Shown here piece by piece: positions 15,231 through 22,304 of a DNA stretch of 23,799 bases (the first letter of the stretch is position 1; every line of letters starts with the position of its first letter). The notes below the pieces were generated by a model that saw only the letters and a program-made list of their open reading frames with translations, made no database searches and was not told the DNA's origin. The position numbers and the translations under genes are program-made. Source of the stretch: JAVBOJ01 sp031550755 (lineage in GTDB: Bacteria; Bacillota; Clostridia; Oscillospirales; UBA929); the NCBI GenBank assembly GCA_031550755.1, contig JAVBOJ010000130.1, forward strand, positions 1-23,799. Direction: 5' to 3'.

Positions 15231-17327
15231 TCATACGCGCTTCTTCAAAAACACCGCGCCGTACGGCGGCAGGGTCAGCATCAGCGAATGCGGCTTGCCG
15301 TTGGCCGGCTCGTCGCCGGTGGGCATCTCATAGGGATTGATATGCCCCCAGCCGCCGAACTCGACGGCGTCCGAGTTGAGCGCCTCGACATACACGCCCG
15401 GCTCGGACAGCCCCAGCCGGAAGCCCTCCTTGCACAGGGGGGAGAAATTCATGACCGCGACGATGTCGCCGCCGTTTTGGTCGATGCGGCGATAGGCCAG
15501 CGTGTTGCCCTGATAATCGCCGGCGTTGAGCCACTCGAAGCCGTGCCAGTCGGTATCCACCTGCCAGAGGCAGGCGTTTTCCAGATAAAAATGGTTGAGC
15601 CGCTTGACAAACTCCTTCAAATTGGCGTGAGCGGCATAGTCCAGCAGATGCCAGTCCAGCGAACGCTGGCAGTCCCACTCGGAAAAGTGGCCGAATTCAT
15701 TGCCCATAAAGTGGAGCTTTTTGCCCGGGTGGCTCATCATATAGGACAAAAACACACGCACGCCGGCGAACTTGTCGTCATAATACCCCGGCATTTTGGC
15801 GATCAGCGAGCATTTGCCGTGTACCACCTCGTCGTGGGAGACAGGCAGGACAAAGTTTTCCGAAAAGGCGTACATCATCGAGAAGGTCAAATTGTTGTGG
15901 TTGTACTGGCGGAAGATGGGATCCAGCTTGACATAGGACAGCGTGTCGTTCATCCAGCCCATGTTCCATTTGAAGTTGAAACCCAGCCCGCCCATATAGG
16001 TGGGCTTTGTGACCATCGGCCAGGCGGTGGACTCCTCGGCCATCATGAGGGTATGGGGATAGTCGGCGAAAACGGCCTCGTTCAAGCGGCGCAGGAAATC
16101 GACCGCCTCGAGGTTTTCGCGTCCGCCGTGGATGTTGGGGCGCCAGCCGCCGTTGTTTTTCTTGCCGTAATCGAGGTAGAGCATCGACGCCACGGCGTCC
16201 ACCCGTAGGCCGTCGGCATGGAATTTATCCAGCCAGAACAGCGCCGACGACATGAGGAACGAGCGGGTTTCATTGCGGCCGTAGTCAAAGACACGGGTGC
16301 CCCAGTCGGCGTGCTCCATTTTGAGCGGGTCGCCGTACTCATAGCAATAGGTGCCGTCAAACTCGACCAGCCCGTGGCCGTCCTTGGGAAAATGCGCCGG
16401 CACCCAATCGAGAATAACGCCGACGCCGGCCCCGTGCAGCCGGTCAATCAGCCGCATGAGGTCGTGGGGCGTGCCGAAGCGCGAGGTCGCGGCGAAATAA
16501 CCGGTCACCTGATAGCCCCATGACAAATCATAGGGATGCTCCATCACCGGCATCAGCTCCACATGGGTGTAGCCCATCTCCTTGACATAAGGGATGAGAA
16601 GGTCGCCAATCTCGTCATAGGAGAGCAGCCGGTCATCCACGCCGCGCCGCCAGGAGCCGAGGTGCATTTCGTAGATGTTCATGGGCCGGTCATAGGCCGA
16701 GGCGCGCGCGGAAACCCACCCCTCATCGTGCCAGTCAAAGCCCTCCAGATCATACACCTTGGACGCCGTTTTGGGGCGCACCTCGGCGTGGAAGGCGTAG
16801 GGATCGGCCTTTTCGAGCCGGCGGTTGTCGCGGGTGACAATGGCGTATTTATAGGAATCAAACACCTTCAGTCCGGGGATAAACAGCTCCCAGACGCCCA
16901 CCGAGATTTTTTCCATCGGGTGCGCCGCGGGATCCCACGAACAAAAATCGCCCATGACGGCGACCGAGCGGGCGTCCGGCGCCCACACGCGAAACACCAC
17001 GCCGGCCTTGCCGTCCCGCGCGGTGAGATGGGAGCCCAAAAACTCATAGGCGCGGGAATCGGTGCCCTCGTGGAAGAAATACAGATGGGAGTCCAGCGCG
17101 GGGTCAGCGGGACGGGCGGCTTTGGCGGCGGGCTTTTTGGCCGCCTTTTCCACCGTCGCGGCGGCTTTTTTGACCGACTGCGCGGCTTTTTTGGTGACCG
17201 GCACGACGGCCTCCTTGACCGCCTCGGCCACCTTTTTCACCGGCACCGGCTCCTTGGCGGCACGCTTTTTCGGCGCGGGTTCCTTCTCCTGATGAGCAAC
17301 GGTTTTTTTCGTCTCCTTGTTCGGCAA
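15231..17327 (-). CDS. glgB: 1,4-alpha-glucan branching enzyme with Lys/Ala-rich N-terminal extension
   Basis: A 698-residue GH13 branching enzyme that cuts alpha-1,4-glucan and rejoins the piece as an alpha-1,6 branch. A CBM48-type domain (about 85-180; FRVWAPDARSVAVMGDF) precedes the barrel. Catalytic residues are Asp377 (DGLRVDAVASMLYLDY), Glu431 (MMAEESTAWP) and Asp499 (VSHDEVVHGK). The first 75 or so residues are unusual: built from Lys, Ala, Pro, Val and Glu, with repeats such as KKAAQSVKKAA and KKPAAKAA, resembling histone-H1-like tails. The start is TTG 17327 with GGGGGG upstream. The lysine-rich part is open in the same frame, with no better internal start before it. It follows pduL by 48 bases. 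Confidence 0.95.
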   Translation of the reverse strand: MPNKETKKTVAHQEKEPAPKKRAAKEPVPVKKVAEAVKEAVVPVTKKAAQSVKKAAATVEKAAKKPAAKAARPADPALDSHLYFFHEGTDSRAYEFLGSHLTARDGKAGVVFRVWAPDARSVAVMGDFCSWDPAAHPMEKISVGVWELFIPGLKVFDSYKYAIVTRDNRRLEKADPYAFHAEVRPKTASKVYDLEGFDWHDEGWVSARASAYDRPMNIYEMHLGSWRRGVDDRLLSYDEIGDLLIPYVKEMGYTHVELMPVMEHPYDLSWGYQVTGYFAATSRFGTPHDLMRLIDRLHGAGVGVILDWVPAHFPKDGHGLVEFDGTYCYEYGDPLKMEHADWGTRVFDYGRNETRSFLMSSALFWLDKFHADGLRVDAVASMLYLDYGKKNNGGWRPNIHGGRENLEAVDFLRRLNEAVFADYPHTLMMAEESTAWPMVTKPTYMGGLGFNFKWNMGWMNDTLSYVKLDPIFRQYNHNNLTFSMMYAFSENFVLPVSHDEVVHGKCSLIAKMPGYYDDKFAGVRVFLSYMMSHPGKKLHFMGNEFGHFSEWDCQRSLDWHLLDYAAHANLKEFVKRLNHFYLENACLWQVDTDWHGFEWLNAGDYQGNTLAYRRIDQNGGDIVAVMNFSPLCKEGFRLGLSEPGVYVEALNSDAVEFGGWGHINPYEMPTGDEPANGKPHSLMLTLPPYGAVFLKKRV

Positions 17328-17375
17328 AACGCAACCCCCCTTTGTATTGGCATATTCAAAACCGTGAGGGAATAT

Positions 17376-17954
17376 TTATTTTTTAATCACGGTGCCCAGC
17401 TCCTCGCCGGACAGGCCGGCGGCGTTGAGCTCGTCAAAATCGATGTGCATCCGGGTCTGGAACTTGGGCGAGACCCGCACGACCACCTCGTCAAAAATCA
17501 GCGCGCGCGGGCCCTCTACCCGCACCATGACGATCTCCTTGTCGGACAGGCCGAATTTTTCCGCGTCCTCGGGGATGACATGCAGATGGCGCTTGGCGAC
17601 GATGGCCCCCTCGGTCAGGGTCAGCTCGCCGGCCGGGCCGACCAGCTTGAGCCCCGCCGAGCCCTTGATATCGCCCGATTCACGCACCGGCGGCACAAGG
17701 CCGAGAATGCGCGCGTCGGTATAGGAAAGCTCGATCTGGGTGTCGGGGCGCTCGGGCCCGAGAATGGAGACGCGGTCAATCGCGCCCTTGGGGCCCTCCA
17801 GCCGCAGTTTTTCCTCCGTAAGATACTGGCCGGGCTGGGAGAGCTCACGCTTGTTGTGCAGCGCGTAACCGTTGCCAAACAGGGCTTCCAGAGCTCCGGC
17901 GCTGACGTGGACATGCCGGGCGGAGCCCTCGATGATAATTTTCATGTTTTCCAT
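17376..17954 (-). CDS. pduL: PduL-type phosphate acyltransferase (phosphotransacetylase)
   Basis: A 192-residue enzyme of the PduL family, which interconverts acyl-CoA and acyl phosphate. Free cytosolic members serve as phosphotransacetylases. The zinc-binding His signatures are present: SARHVHVS (His14, His16), AKRHLHVIPEDAEKFGLSD (His123, His125) and TRMHIDFDE (His170). It has no N-terminal microcompartment-targeting extension, and no shell protein is nearby, so a cytoplasmic role in acetate metabolism is more likely than propanediol use. The start ATG 17954 follows AAAAGGA at a good distance; ATG 17963 lies inside that site. It is the first gene downstream of the minus-strand promoter at about 18000 and is followed by glgB after 48 bases. 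Confidence 0.93.
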   Translation of the reverse strand: MENMKIIIEGSARHVHVSAGALEALFGNGYALHNKRELSQPGQYLTEEKLRLEGPKGAIDRVSILGPERPDTQIELSYTDARILGLVPPVRESGDIKGSAGLKLVGPAGELTLTEGAIVAKRHLHVIPEDAEKFGLSDKEIVMVRVEGPRALIFDEVVVRVSPKFQTRMHIDFDELNAAGLSGEELGTVIKK

Positions 17955-17992
17955 TTTAACCATCCTTTTCCAAGTACATCTACTTTGCAAGT

Positions 17993-18021
17993 ATTCTATC
18001 ACAAACAATCTCACTGCGCAA
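17993..18021 (-). promoter_or_regulatory. candidate sigma-A promoter for pduL and the glycogen genes
   Basis: On the minus strand, TTGCGC (18021-18016) and TAGAAT (17998-17993) are separated by 17 bases, about 40 bases before the pduL start. The -10 matches 5 of 6 consensus positions and the -35 matches 3 of 6. It lies back to back with the regulator promoter. Confidence 0.5.
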
Positions 18022-18078
18022 CCATTACAAAAGGGAATGACACAAAACAGGGATTTTTCGTCAAATTTCGATTTTCTC

Positions 18079-18107
18079 TTTACGCGGTGTTGACGATGCG
18101 CTATAAT
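18079..18107 (+). promoter_or_regulatory. candidate sigma-A promoter for the XRE regulator
   Basis: A -35 box TTTACG (18079-18084) and a perfect -10 box TATAAT (18102-18107) are 17 bases apart. Transcription would start near 18114, about 29 bases before the regulator ATG. The 60 or so AT-rich bases between this and the divergent pduL promoter are a natural place for an operator, although I see no clear palindrome in them. Confidence 0.65.
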
Positions 18108-18142
18108 TTTACCCACAGTTGAAATTTTGGGAGGAACCGTCG

Positions 18143-18817
18143 ATGCCCACCGAACTCGCCCGTACCCTGTCGCTTCTGCGGCAGGAGAAGGGTCTCAGCC
18201 AGCGCGCCGCCGCCGCGTCGCTCGGCGTTTCGCAGGCGCTGCTGTCGCACTATGAAAAAGGCGCACGCGAGCCGGGTCTGCCGTTTGTCTGCCGCGCCTG
18301 TGATTTTTATGGGGTGTCGGCCGATTTTCTGCTGGGGCGCACCATGCTGCGCGACGGCAGCAGCATCTCCGCCGAGGAGCTGCCCGACGCCTCCGAGGAA
18401 AAGGACAACCGTCTGCGCGGCAGCGTAACGGCGCTGCTGCACAAAAAATTGCTCATCAACGCGGTGAGCCTTGTGATGGAGCTCTGCGGGCGCACCGGGC
18501 GGCAGGGGGTCATAAACGCGGCGGCGGCATACCTCGGAACCGCTGTCTACCAAGCGTTCCGGCGGCTGTACGAGTCGCAGGGGAACGACAACTTTTTCTC
18601 CACCCCGGCGGCCTTTTGTTTTTCCGCCGCCGACGCCGACATGCACCGGCAGTCCGCGCGGCTGACCGCCGCCCTGATGGACAAAAAGGGCAAAGACCCG
18701 GCGCTGCCCGCGTTGTCGAACGAGGCGCTGCTGCGGGAATTTCCGCTGCTCGGCCAGTCGGTCATGACGGTGCTGCATCAGGCGGGACAGCGGATGGACG
18801 AGACGGTCAACAATTAA
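18143..18817 (+). CDS. XRE/Cro family transcriptional regulator
   Basis: A 224-residue DNA-binding protein. The N-terminal HTH_3 domain (about residues 3-60) reads LARTLSLLRQEKGLSQRAAAASLGVSQALLSHYEKGAREP, followed by FVCRACDFYGVSADFLLGRT, the usual end of this domain in Clostridia. The remaining 160 residues are mostly helical, without a domain I can name, and may bind a ligand or mediate dimerisation. The start is ATG 18143 after GGGAGGAA. A TTG at 18119 is in frame but would put translation too near the transcription start. It is divergent from pduL and the glycogen genes, so it could control them or itself; this is inferred from position only. Confidence 0.88.
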   Translation: MPTELARTLSLLRQEKGLSQRAAAASLGVSQALLSHYEKGAREPGLPFVCRACDFYGVSADFLLGRTMLRDGSSISAEELPDASEEKDNRLRGSVTALLHKKLLINAVSLVMELCGRTGRQGVINAAAAYLGTAVYQAFRRLYESQGNDNFFSTPAAFCFSAADADMHRQSARLTAALMDKKGKDPALPALSNEALLREFPLLGQSVMTVLHQAGQRMDETVNN

Positions 18818-18818
18818 A

Positions 18819-18886
18819 TGGACGAAGGTGTACCTTTCTTTGGCCGGGGCAAAGAAAGGTACCAAAGAAAGTCACGCCCTCGTCCA
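18819..18886. repeat. CTTTCTTTG/CAAAGAAAG hairpin repeat, copy 1
   Basis: It is bounded by TGGACGA (18819-18825) and TCGTCCA (18880-18886) and begins one base after the regulator stop. It contains an 11-bp perfect hairpin ACCTTTCTTTG / CAAAGAAAGGT (18832-18842 and 18850-18860) with loop GCCGGGG, then a second CAAAGAAAG at 18863. Its reverse complement shares GAGGGCGTGACTTTCTTTGG with 23093-23112. It probably also works as the regulator's terminator, though no T tract follows. Confidence 0.75.
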
Positions 18887-18930
18887 AACCCATGGCGAGG
18901 CTGCAAAAACCGAAACAGGGAGATTTTCTT

Positions 18931-20133
18931 ATGAACACCGTCATGTATGCACAGACTTTCAAACAGGCGGGCGACCGCGCGATTCAGGCGGCGGTGGACG
19001 CCTGCGCCGAGGCCGGCGGCGGGACGGTGAGCGTCTCCGCCGGGGAGTGGCGCTCCGGGCCGATCCACTTGAAAAGCGACATCCGCCTCGCGCTGGACGA
19101 CGGCGCGGTCATCCGCTTCAGCGAGCGGTTTGAGGACTATCTGCCCGTCGTGTTTACCCGCTGGGAGGGCACCGAGTGCTACAATTATTCGCCGCTGATT
19201 TACGCCCGGGACTGCGCCCGCGTCGCCGTGACCGGCAAGGGCACCCTGCTCGGCGGCGGGCAGGCCTGGTGGCACTGGAAACACTTGCAGCAGCAGGCCG
19301 CCAACGAGCTCTGCTATGCCGAGGGCAACGGGGTTCCGGTCGAGCAGCGAATTTACGGCACCGAGACCGCCGCGCTGCGGCCGTCGTTTGTGCAGCTTAT
19401 CAACTGTAATGACGTTCTGCTGGAAGGCTTTACGGTCAAGGACAGCCCGCAGTGGACGCTCCATCCGGTCTACTGCGAGGACGTCGTCATCCGCAACGTC
19501 ACCGTGCTCACCGATGGGCCGAACACCGACGGGCTCAACCCCGATTCCTGCCGCAACGTGCTGGTGGAGGGCTGTGTCTTTGAGACGGGAGACGACTGCG
19601 TCGCCATCAATTCCGGCATCAATGAGGACGGCTGGCGGGTAAACCGCCCGTGCGAAAACATCGAGATTCGCGACTGCGTCATGACCGGCGGACACGGCGG
19701 CGTGGTCATCGGCAGCGCCATGTCGGGCGGGGTCAAAAATGTGCACGCCCACGACTGCAAAATCAGCGGCACCATGCAGGGCATCCGGCTCAAATCCATG
19801 CGCGGGCGGGGCGGGTATGTGGACGGCGCGGTGTTTGAGAACATCGAAATCAACAATGTGTCCGATCAGGCGGTGCAGATCAACATGTTTTACGAGTTCA
19901 GCACCGTCGTGCCCAAGACCGAGACGCCGTCGGATTTCCGCAACATCGTCATCCGCAACATCCGCGGCCGCGGCGCCAAAACCGGGGTGGAGATCCGCGG
20001 ACTGCCCGAGCACAGACTGAAAAATATCACGCTGGAGAACATCCGGCTGACCGCACGGGACGCGCTGGTGTGCTCCAATGTGGAAAAAATTACACTTTCC
20101 GATGTGGAAATAGACCGGGAGGAAACCCTATGA
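18931..20133 (+). CDS. glycoside hydrolase family 28 (polygalacturonase-like), no signal peptide
   Basis: A 400-residue right-handed beta-helix enzyme of GH28, expected to hydrolyse alpha-1,4-galacturonide links in pectin fragments or related oligosaccharides. All four family motifs are in order: NTDG (198-201), GDDCVAI (220-226, catalytic Asp221 and Asp222), GHGG (254-257) and RLKS (286-289). There is no signal peptide; the protein starts MNTVMYAQTFKQAGDRAIQAAVDA, so it probably acts inside the cell on imported oligomers. The ATG follows AGGGAG. Longer open frame upstream passes through the repeat and is not coding. The TGA overlaps the ddh start (ATGA). No pectin transport genes are nearby. 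Confidence 0.92.
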   Translation: MNTVMYAQTFKQAGDRAIQAAVDACAEAGGGTVSVSAGEWRSGPIHLKSDIRLALDDGAVIRFSERFEDYLPVVFTRWEGTECYNYSPLIYARDCARVAVTGKGTLLGGGQAWWHWKHLQQQAANELCYAEGNGVPVEQRIYGTETAALRPSFVQLINCNDVLLEGFTVKDSPQWTLHPVYCEDVVIRNVTVLTDGPNTDGLNPDSCRNVLVEGCVFETGDDCVAINSGINEDGWRVNRPCENIEIRDCVMTGGHGGVVIGSAMSGGVKNVHAHDCKISGTMQGIRLKSMRGRGGYVDGAVFENIEINNVSDQAVQINMFYEFSTVVPKTETPSDFRNIVIRNIRGRGAKTGVEIRGLPEHRLKNITLENIRLTARDALVCSNVEKITLSDVEIDREETL

Positions 20134-21080
20134 TCAAAATCGGCATCGCGGGCTACGGGCATCTGGGGCGGGCGGCGGAGCGGGCGGTGGACGCCGCGCC
20201 CGACATGACGCTTTGCGGCATATACAGCCGCCGCAAGCTGGAGCATCCCAAGGCGTTTTCGATGGAGGCGCTGACCGCCGGCGGCGCACCGGAGGTGCTG
20301 CTGTTGTGCGGCGGGTCGGCCACCGACCTGCCCGAGCAGGGGCCCGCGTTGGCGCGGCTGTTTCACACGGTGGACTGCTTCGACACCCACGCCAAAATCC
20401 CGGCGTATTACGACGCAATGGATTGCGCGGCGCGCGAAACGGGACATCTCAGCCTGATTTCGTCGGGCTGGGACCCCGGAATTTTCTCGCTACAACGGCT
20501 GTTGACGGAATGCACACTGCCAAAAGGCAAAACCTACACCTTCTGGGGCAGAGGCGTTAGCCAAGGTCACTCCGACGCGCTGCGGCGTGTTCCGGGGGTG
20601 GAGGACGCGGTGCAATATACAGTTCCAAAACAGGACGCGATAGAACGCATTCAGGCCGGCGAAACACCGGATTTAACCTCTGGTGAAATGCACACTCGTC
20701 TGTGTTATGTCGTGCCGCAGGATAATGTTGACCGCGAAGCTCTCCGCCGGCAGATCGTCTCCATGCCCCATTATTTCGCCGGGTACGAAACCGAGGTGGT
20801 CTTCGTCACGGCCGAGGAGCTGGCACGCGACCACAGGGGGCTGCCCCACGGTGGCCGGGTCATCGGAACGGGGCGCTCGCCGGCCGGGGCTGTCCAGCGG
20901 ATGGCGTTTTTGCTGGACGTAGAGTCGAATCCGGATTATACGGCGGCGGCGGTCTGCTGTGCGCGGGCGGTTTGGCGGCTGGCGCGGGAGGGAAAAACCG
21001 GCGCGGTTACCATGTTTGACATCCCGCCGGGATACTATTCGCCGGAATCGCCGGAGGAGCTGCGGCGGAGACTGCTGTAG
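20130..21080 (+). CDS. ddh: meso-diaminopimelate D-dehydrogenase
   Basis: A 316-residue NADP-dependent enzyme that makes meso-diaminopimelate in one step from tetrahydrodipicolinate, ammonia and NADPH, for lysine and peptidoglycan. The Rossmann loop GIAGYGHLGRA is at residues 5-15. Family signatures are CFDTHAKIP, SSGWDPGIFSLQRL and WGRGVSQGHSDALRRVPGVEDAVQYTVP, and near the C terminus ESNPDYTAAAVCCARAVWRLAREGKTGAVTMFDIPP. The length is close to the usual 325. ATG 20130 overlaps the GH28 stop, with GGGAGG (20117-20122) upstream, so the two are translationally coupled although their pathways are unrelated. The stop is followed within three bases by a heptamer repeat. Confidence 0.95.
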   Translation: MIKIGIAGYGHLGRAAERAVDAAPDMTLCGIYSRRKLEHPKAFSMEALTAGGAPEVLLLCGGSATDLPEQGPALARLFHTVDCFDTHAKIPAYYDAMDCAARETGHLSLISSGWDPGIFSLQRLLTECTLPKGKTYTFWGRGVSQGHSDALRRVPGVEDAVQYTVPKQDAIERIQAGETPDLTSGEMHTRLCYVVPQDNVDREALRRQIVSMPHYFAGYETEVVFVTAEELARDHRGLPHGGRVIGTGRSPAGAVQRMAFLLDVESNPDYTAAAVCCARAVWRLAREGKTGAVTMFDIPPGYYSPESPEELRRRLL

Positions 21081-21082
21081 AC

Positions 21083-21156
21083 AGAGAACAGAGAACAAAT
21101 AACAGATAACAGATAAGGATACGGCGTTTGTAGGGGCGACCGTCCCCGGTCGCCCG
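21083..21156. repeat. heptamer repeat plus GTAGGGG hairpin after ddh
   Basis: Five heptamers run from 21083 to 21117: AGAGAAC, AGAGAAC, AAATAAC, AGATAAC and AGATAAG. Thirteen bases later GTAGGGG (21130-21136) opens a perfect 8-bp hairpin GGGCGACC / GGTCGCCC (21134-21141 and 21148-21155). The hairpin core is identical to 23035-23061 and has the same frame as 1392-1418. Confidence 0.8.
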
Positions 21157-21193
21157 TTTCCGCCATCGTCCTAAAAACAAACCCATCGTCCAA

Positions 21194-21229
21194 AAAACAA
21201 AAAACGGGCCGCCCTTTCGGACGGCCCGT
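21194..21229 (-). terminator. rho-independent terminator of rplM-rpsI
   Basis: On the minus strand ACGGGCCGTCC / GGGCGGCCCGT (21229-21219 and 21214-21204) forms an 11-bp stem with one G-T pair and a GAAA tetraloop. TTTTTTG and a second T run follow. It starts 13 bases after the rpsI stop. Confidence 0.92.
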
Positions 21230-21242
21230 TGCATATCGGAAT

Positions 21243-21647
21243 TCAGCGCTTGGAGAACTGCGGCGCACGACGCGCGGCCTTGAGGCCGTACTTTTTGCGC
21301 TCCTTCATGCGCGGATCGCGGGTGAGGAAGCCGGCCTGCTTCAGGATGGGGCGAAATTCCTCGCTGACGCCGAGCAGGGCACGCGAGATGCCGTGCCGGA
21401 TGGCGCCGGCCTGACCGGTGACGCCGCCGCCGACGACGGTGGCCTCAATGTCCACCTTACCCAGCGTGGAGGTGGCGACCAGCGGCTGACGGACGATCAA
21501 CTTGAGGGTTTCCAGCCCGAAATAGCTGTCGATATCGCGGTTGTTGATGGTGATGGCGCCGCTGCCGCCGGGGAACAGATGCACGCGGGCGACGGAGGAT
21601 TTGCGGCGGCCGGTGCCGTAAAAATAGGTCTTTTTACTCTTATACAT
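21243..21647 (-). CDS. rpsI: 30S ribosomal protein S9 (uS9)
   Basis: A 134-residue S9 protein of the small ribosomal subunit. The conserved start FYGTGRRKSSVARVHLFPGGSGAITINNRD and the C-terminal DPRMKERKKYGLKAARRAPQFSKR, whose last SKR reaches the P-site tRNA, are both present. Length is normal. The ATG follows GGAGGGGCG. It lies 14 bases after rplM, the usual pair. Confidence 0.98.
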   Translation of the reverse strand: MYKSKKTYFYGTGRRKSSVARVHLFPGGSGAITINNRDIDSYFGLETLKLIVRQPLVATSTLGKVDIEATVVGGGVTGQAGAIRHGISRALLGVSEEFRPILKQAGFLTRDPRMKERKKYGLKAARRAPQFSKR

Positions 21648-21661
21648 CGTCTCGCCCCTCC

Positions 21662-22093
21662 TTATTCAGCCGCCCACACAGTGGGCTTTTGCGCGGCATG
21701 GGGATGCTCGGGCCCGCGGTAGATCTTCAAACGACCCAGCGCCCAGCGCCCGAGGGAATTTTTGGGCAGCATGCCGCGAATGGCGAGCTGCATGGCAAAT
21801 TCCGGACGCTCCTGCATCAGCAGGCGGTACTTTGTCTCCTTGAGGCCGCCGACATACCCGGAATGGGTGCGGTAGACCTTCTGGTCGAGCTTGCGGCCGG
21901 TCAGCACGGCTTTGTCGGCATTGATGATGACAACAAAATCGCCGCCGTCCACATGCGGGGTGTACTCGGGCTTGTGTTTGCCGCGCAGCAGGACAGCCGC
22001 TTGCGCCGCCGTGTGTCCCATCGGACGGTCGGCCGCGTCAAGGACGTACCAGGTACGCTCAATGGCTTCGGCTTTGGCCATATAGGTTCCCAT
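21662..22093 (-). CDS. rplM: 50S ribosomal protein L13 (uL13)
   Basis: A 143-residue L13 of the large ribosomal subunit, with the family sequence ERTWYVLDAADRPMGHTAAQAAVLLRGKHKPEYTPHVDGGDFVVIINADKAVLTGRKLDQKVYRTHSGYVGG and AIRGMLPKNSLGRWALGRLKIYRGPEHPH. The start is ATG 22093 (MGTYMAKAE), with GGGAGGG just upstream. An in-frame upstream codon (22117) would place the ribosome site inside the gene. It is the first gene of the rplM-rpsI operon, with a promoter at 22184-22155. Confidence 0.97.
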   Translation of the reverse strand: MGTYMAKAEAIERTWYVLDAADRPMGHTAAQAAVLLRGKHKPEYTPHVDGGDFVVIINADKAVLTGRKLDQKVYRTHSGYVGGLKETKYRLLMQERPEFAMQLAIRGMLPKNSLGRWALGRLKIYRGPEHPHAAQKPTVWAAE

Positions 22094-22126
22094 GAGGAGC
22101 CCTCCCTTTGATTGCATTCGCTGAGG

Positions 22127-22140
22127 CGGGAGATCTCCCG
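22127..22140 (-). promoter_or_regulatory. palindrome in the rplM leader
   Basis: The 14-base perfect palindrome CGGGAGATCTCCCG sits between the predicted transcription start (about 22148) and the rplM ribosome site. A second short inverted repeat, GGAGGGCTCC, overlaps the ribosome site itself. L13 operons in Firmicutes often carry leaders for feedback control, so this may be a binding site, but I cannot match it to the known L13 leader structure by eye. Confidence 0.35.
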
Positions 22141-22154
22141 TTGACAGCTTTTTT

Positions 22155-22184
22155 ACTGTAACACAGGGGCTTTCGCCTTGTCAA
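22155..22184 (-). promoter_or_regulatory. sigma-A promoter of rplM-rpsI
   Basis: On the minus strand, a perfect TTGACA (22184-22179) and TACAGT (22160-22155) are separated by 18 bases. The -10 is preceded by TGTGT, close to an extended -10. It lies about 60 bases upstream of the rplM start. Confidence 0.8.
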
Positions 22185-22304
22185 GAAGAATTTTTCACAA
22201 TTTCCCGTTAGGATTTCGCTTCTTTGATTTTCGCTTGCTATCTCTCGAAAGCTCGCGTTTTCTCGGCTTTCATCGCAAAATTATTTTTTGTGAGGTTGAC
22301 AGTT

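Noticed and set aside
13861..15333. 490-residue plus-strand open frame opposite glgC and through the repeat-filled gap
   Set aside because: It is antisense to glgC, then crosses repeats into glgB; its composition is that of a complement strand.
18090..18107. TTGACG-TATAAT as a promoter pair
   Set aside because: The boxes are only 6 bases apart. TTTACG at 18079, spaced 17 bases from the same TATAAT, is the workable -35 box.
16536..18122. 528-residue plus-strand open frame opposite glgB and pduL
   Set aside because: Gly/His/Leu-rich shadow of two clear genes; it also crosses their promoter region.
22185..22304. Promoter for the ttcA-like gene
   Set aside because: The stretch is AT-rich and must carry a promoter if the gene has its own, but I found no -35/-10 pair with proper spacing.
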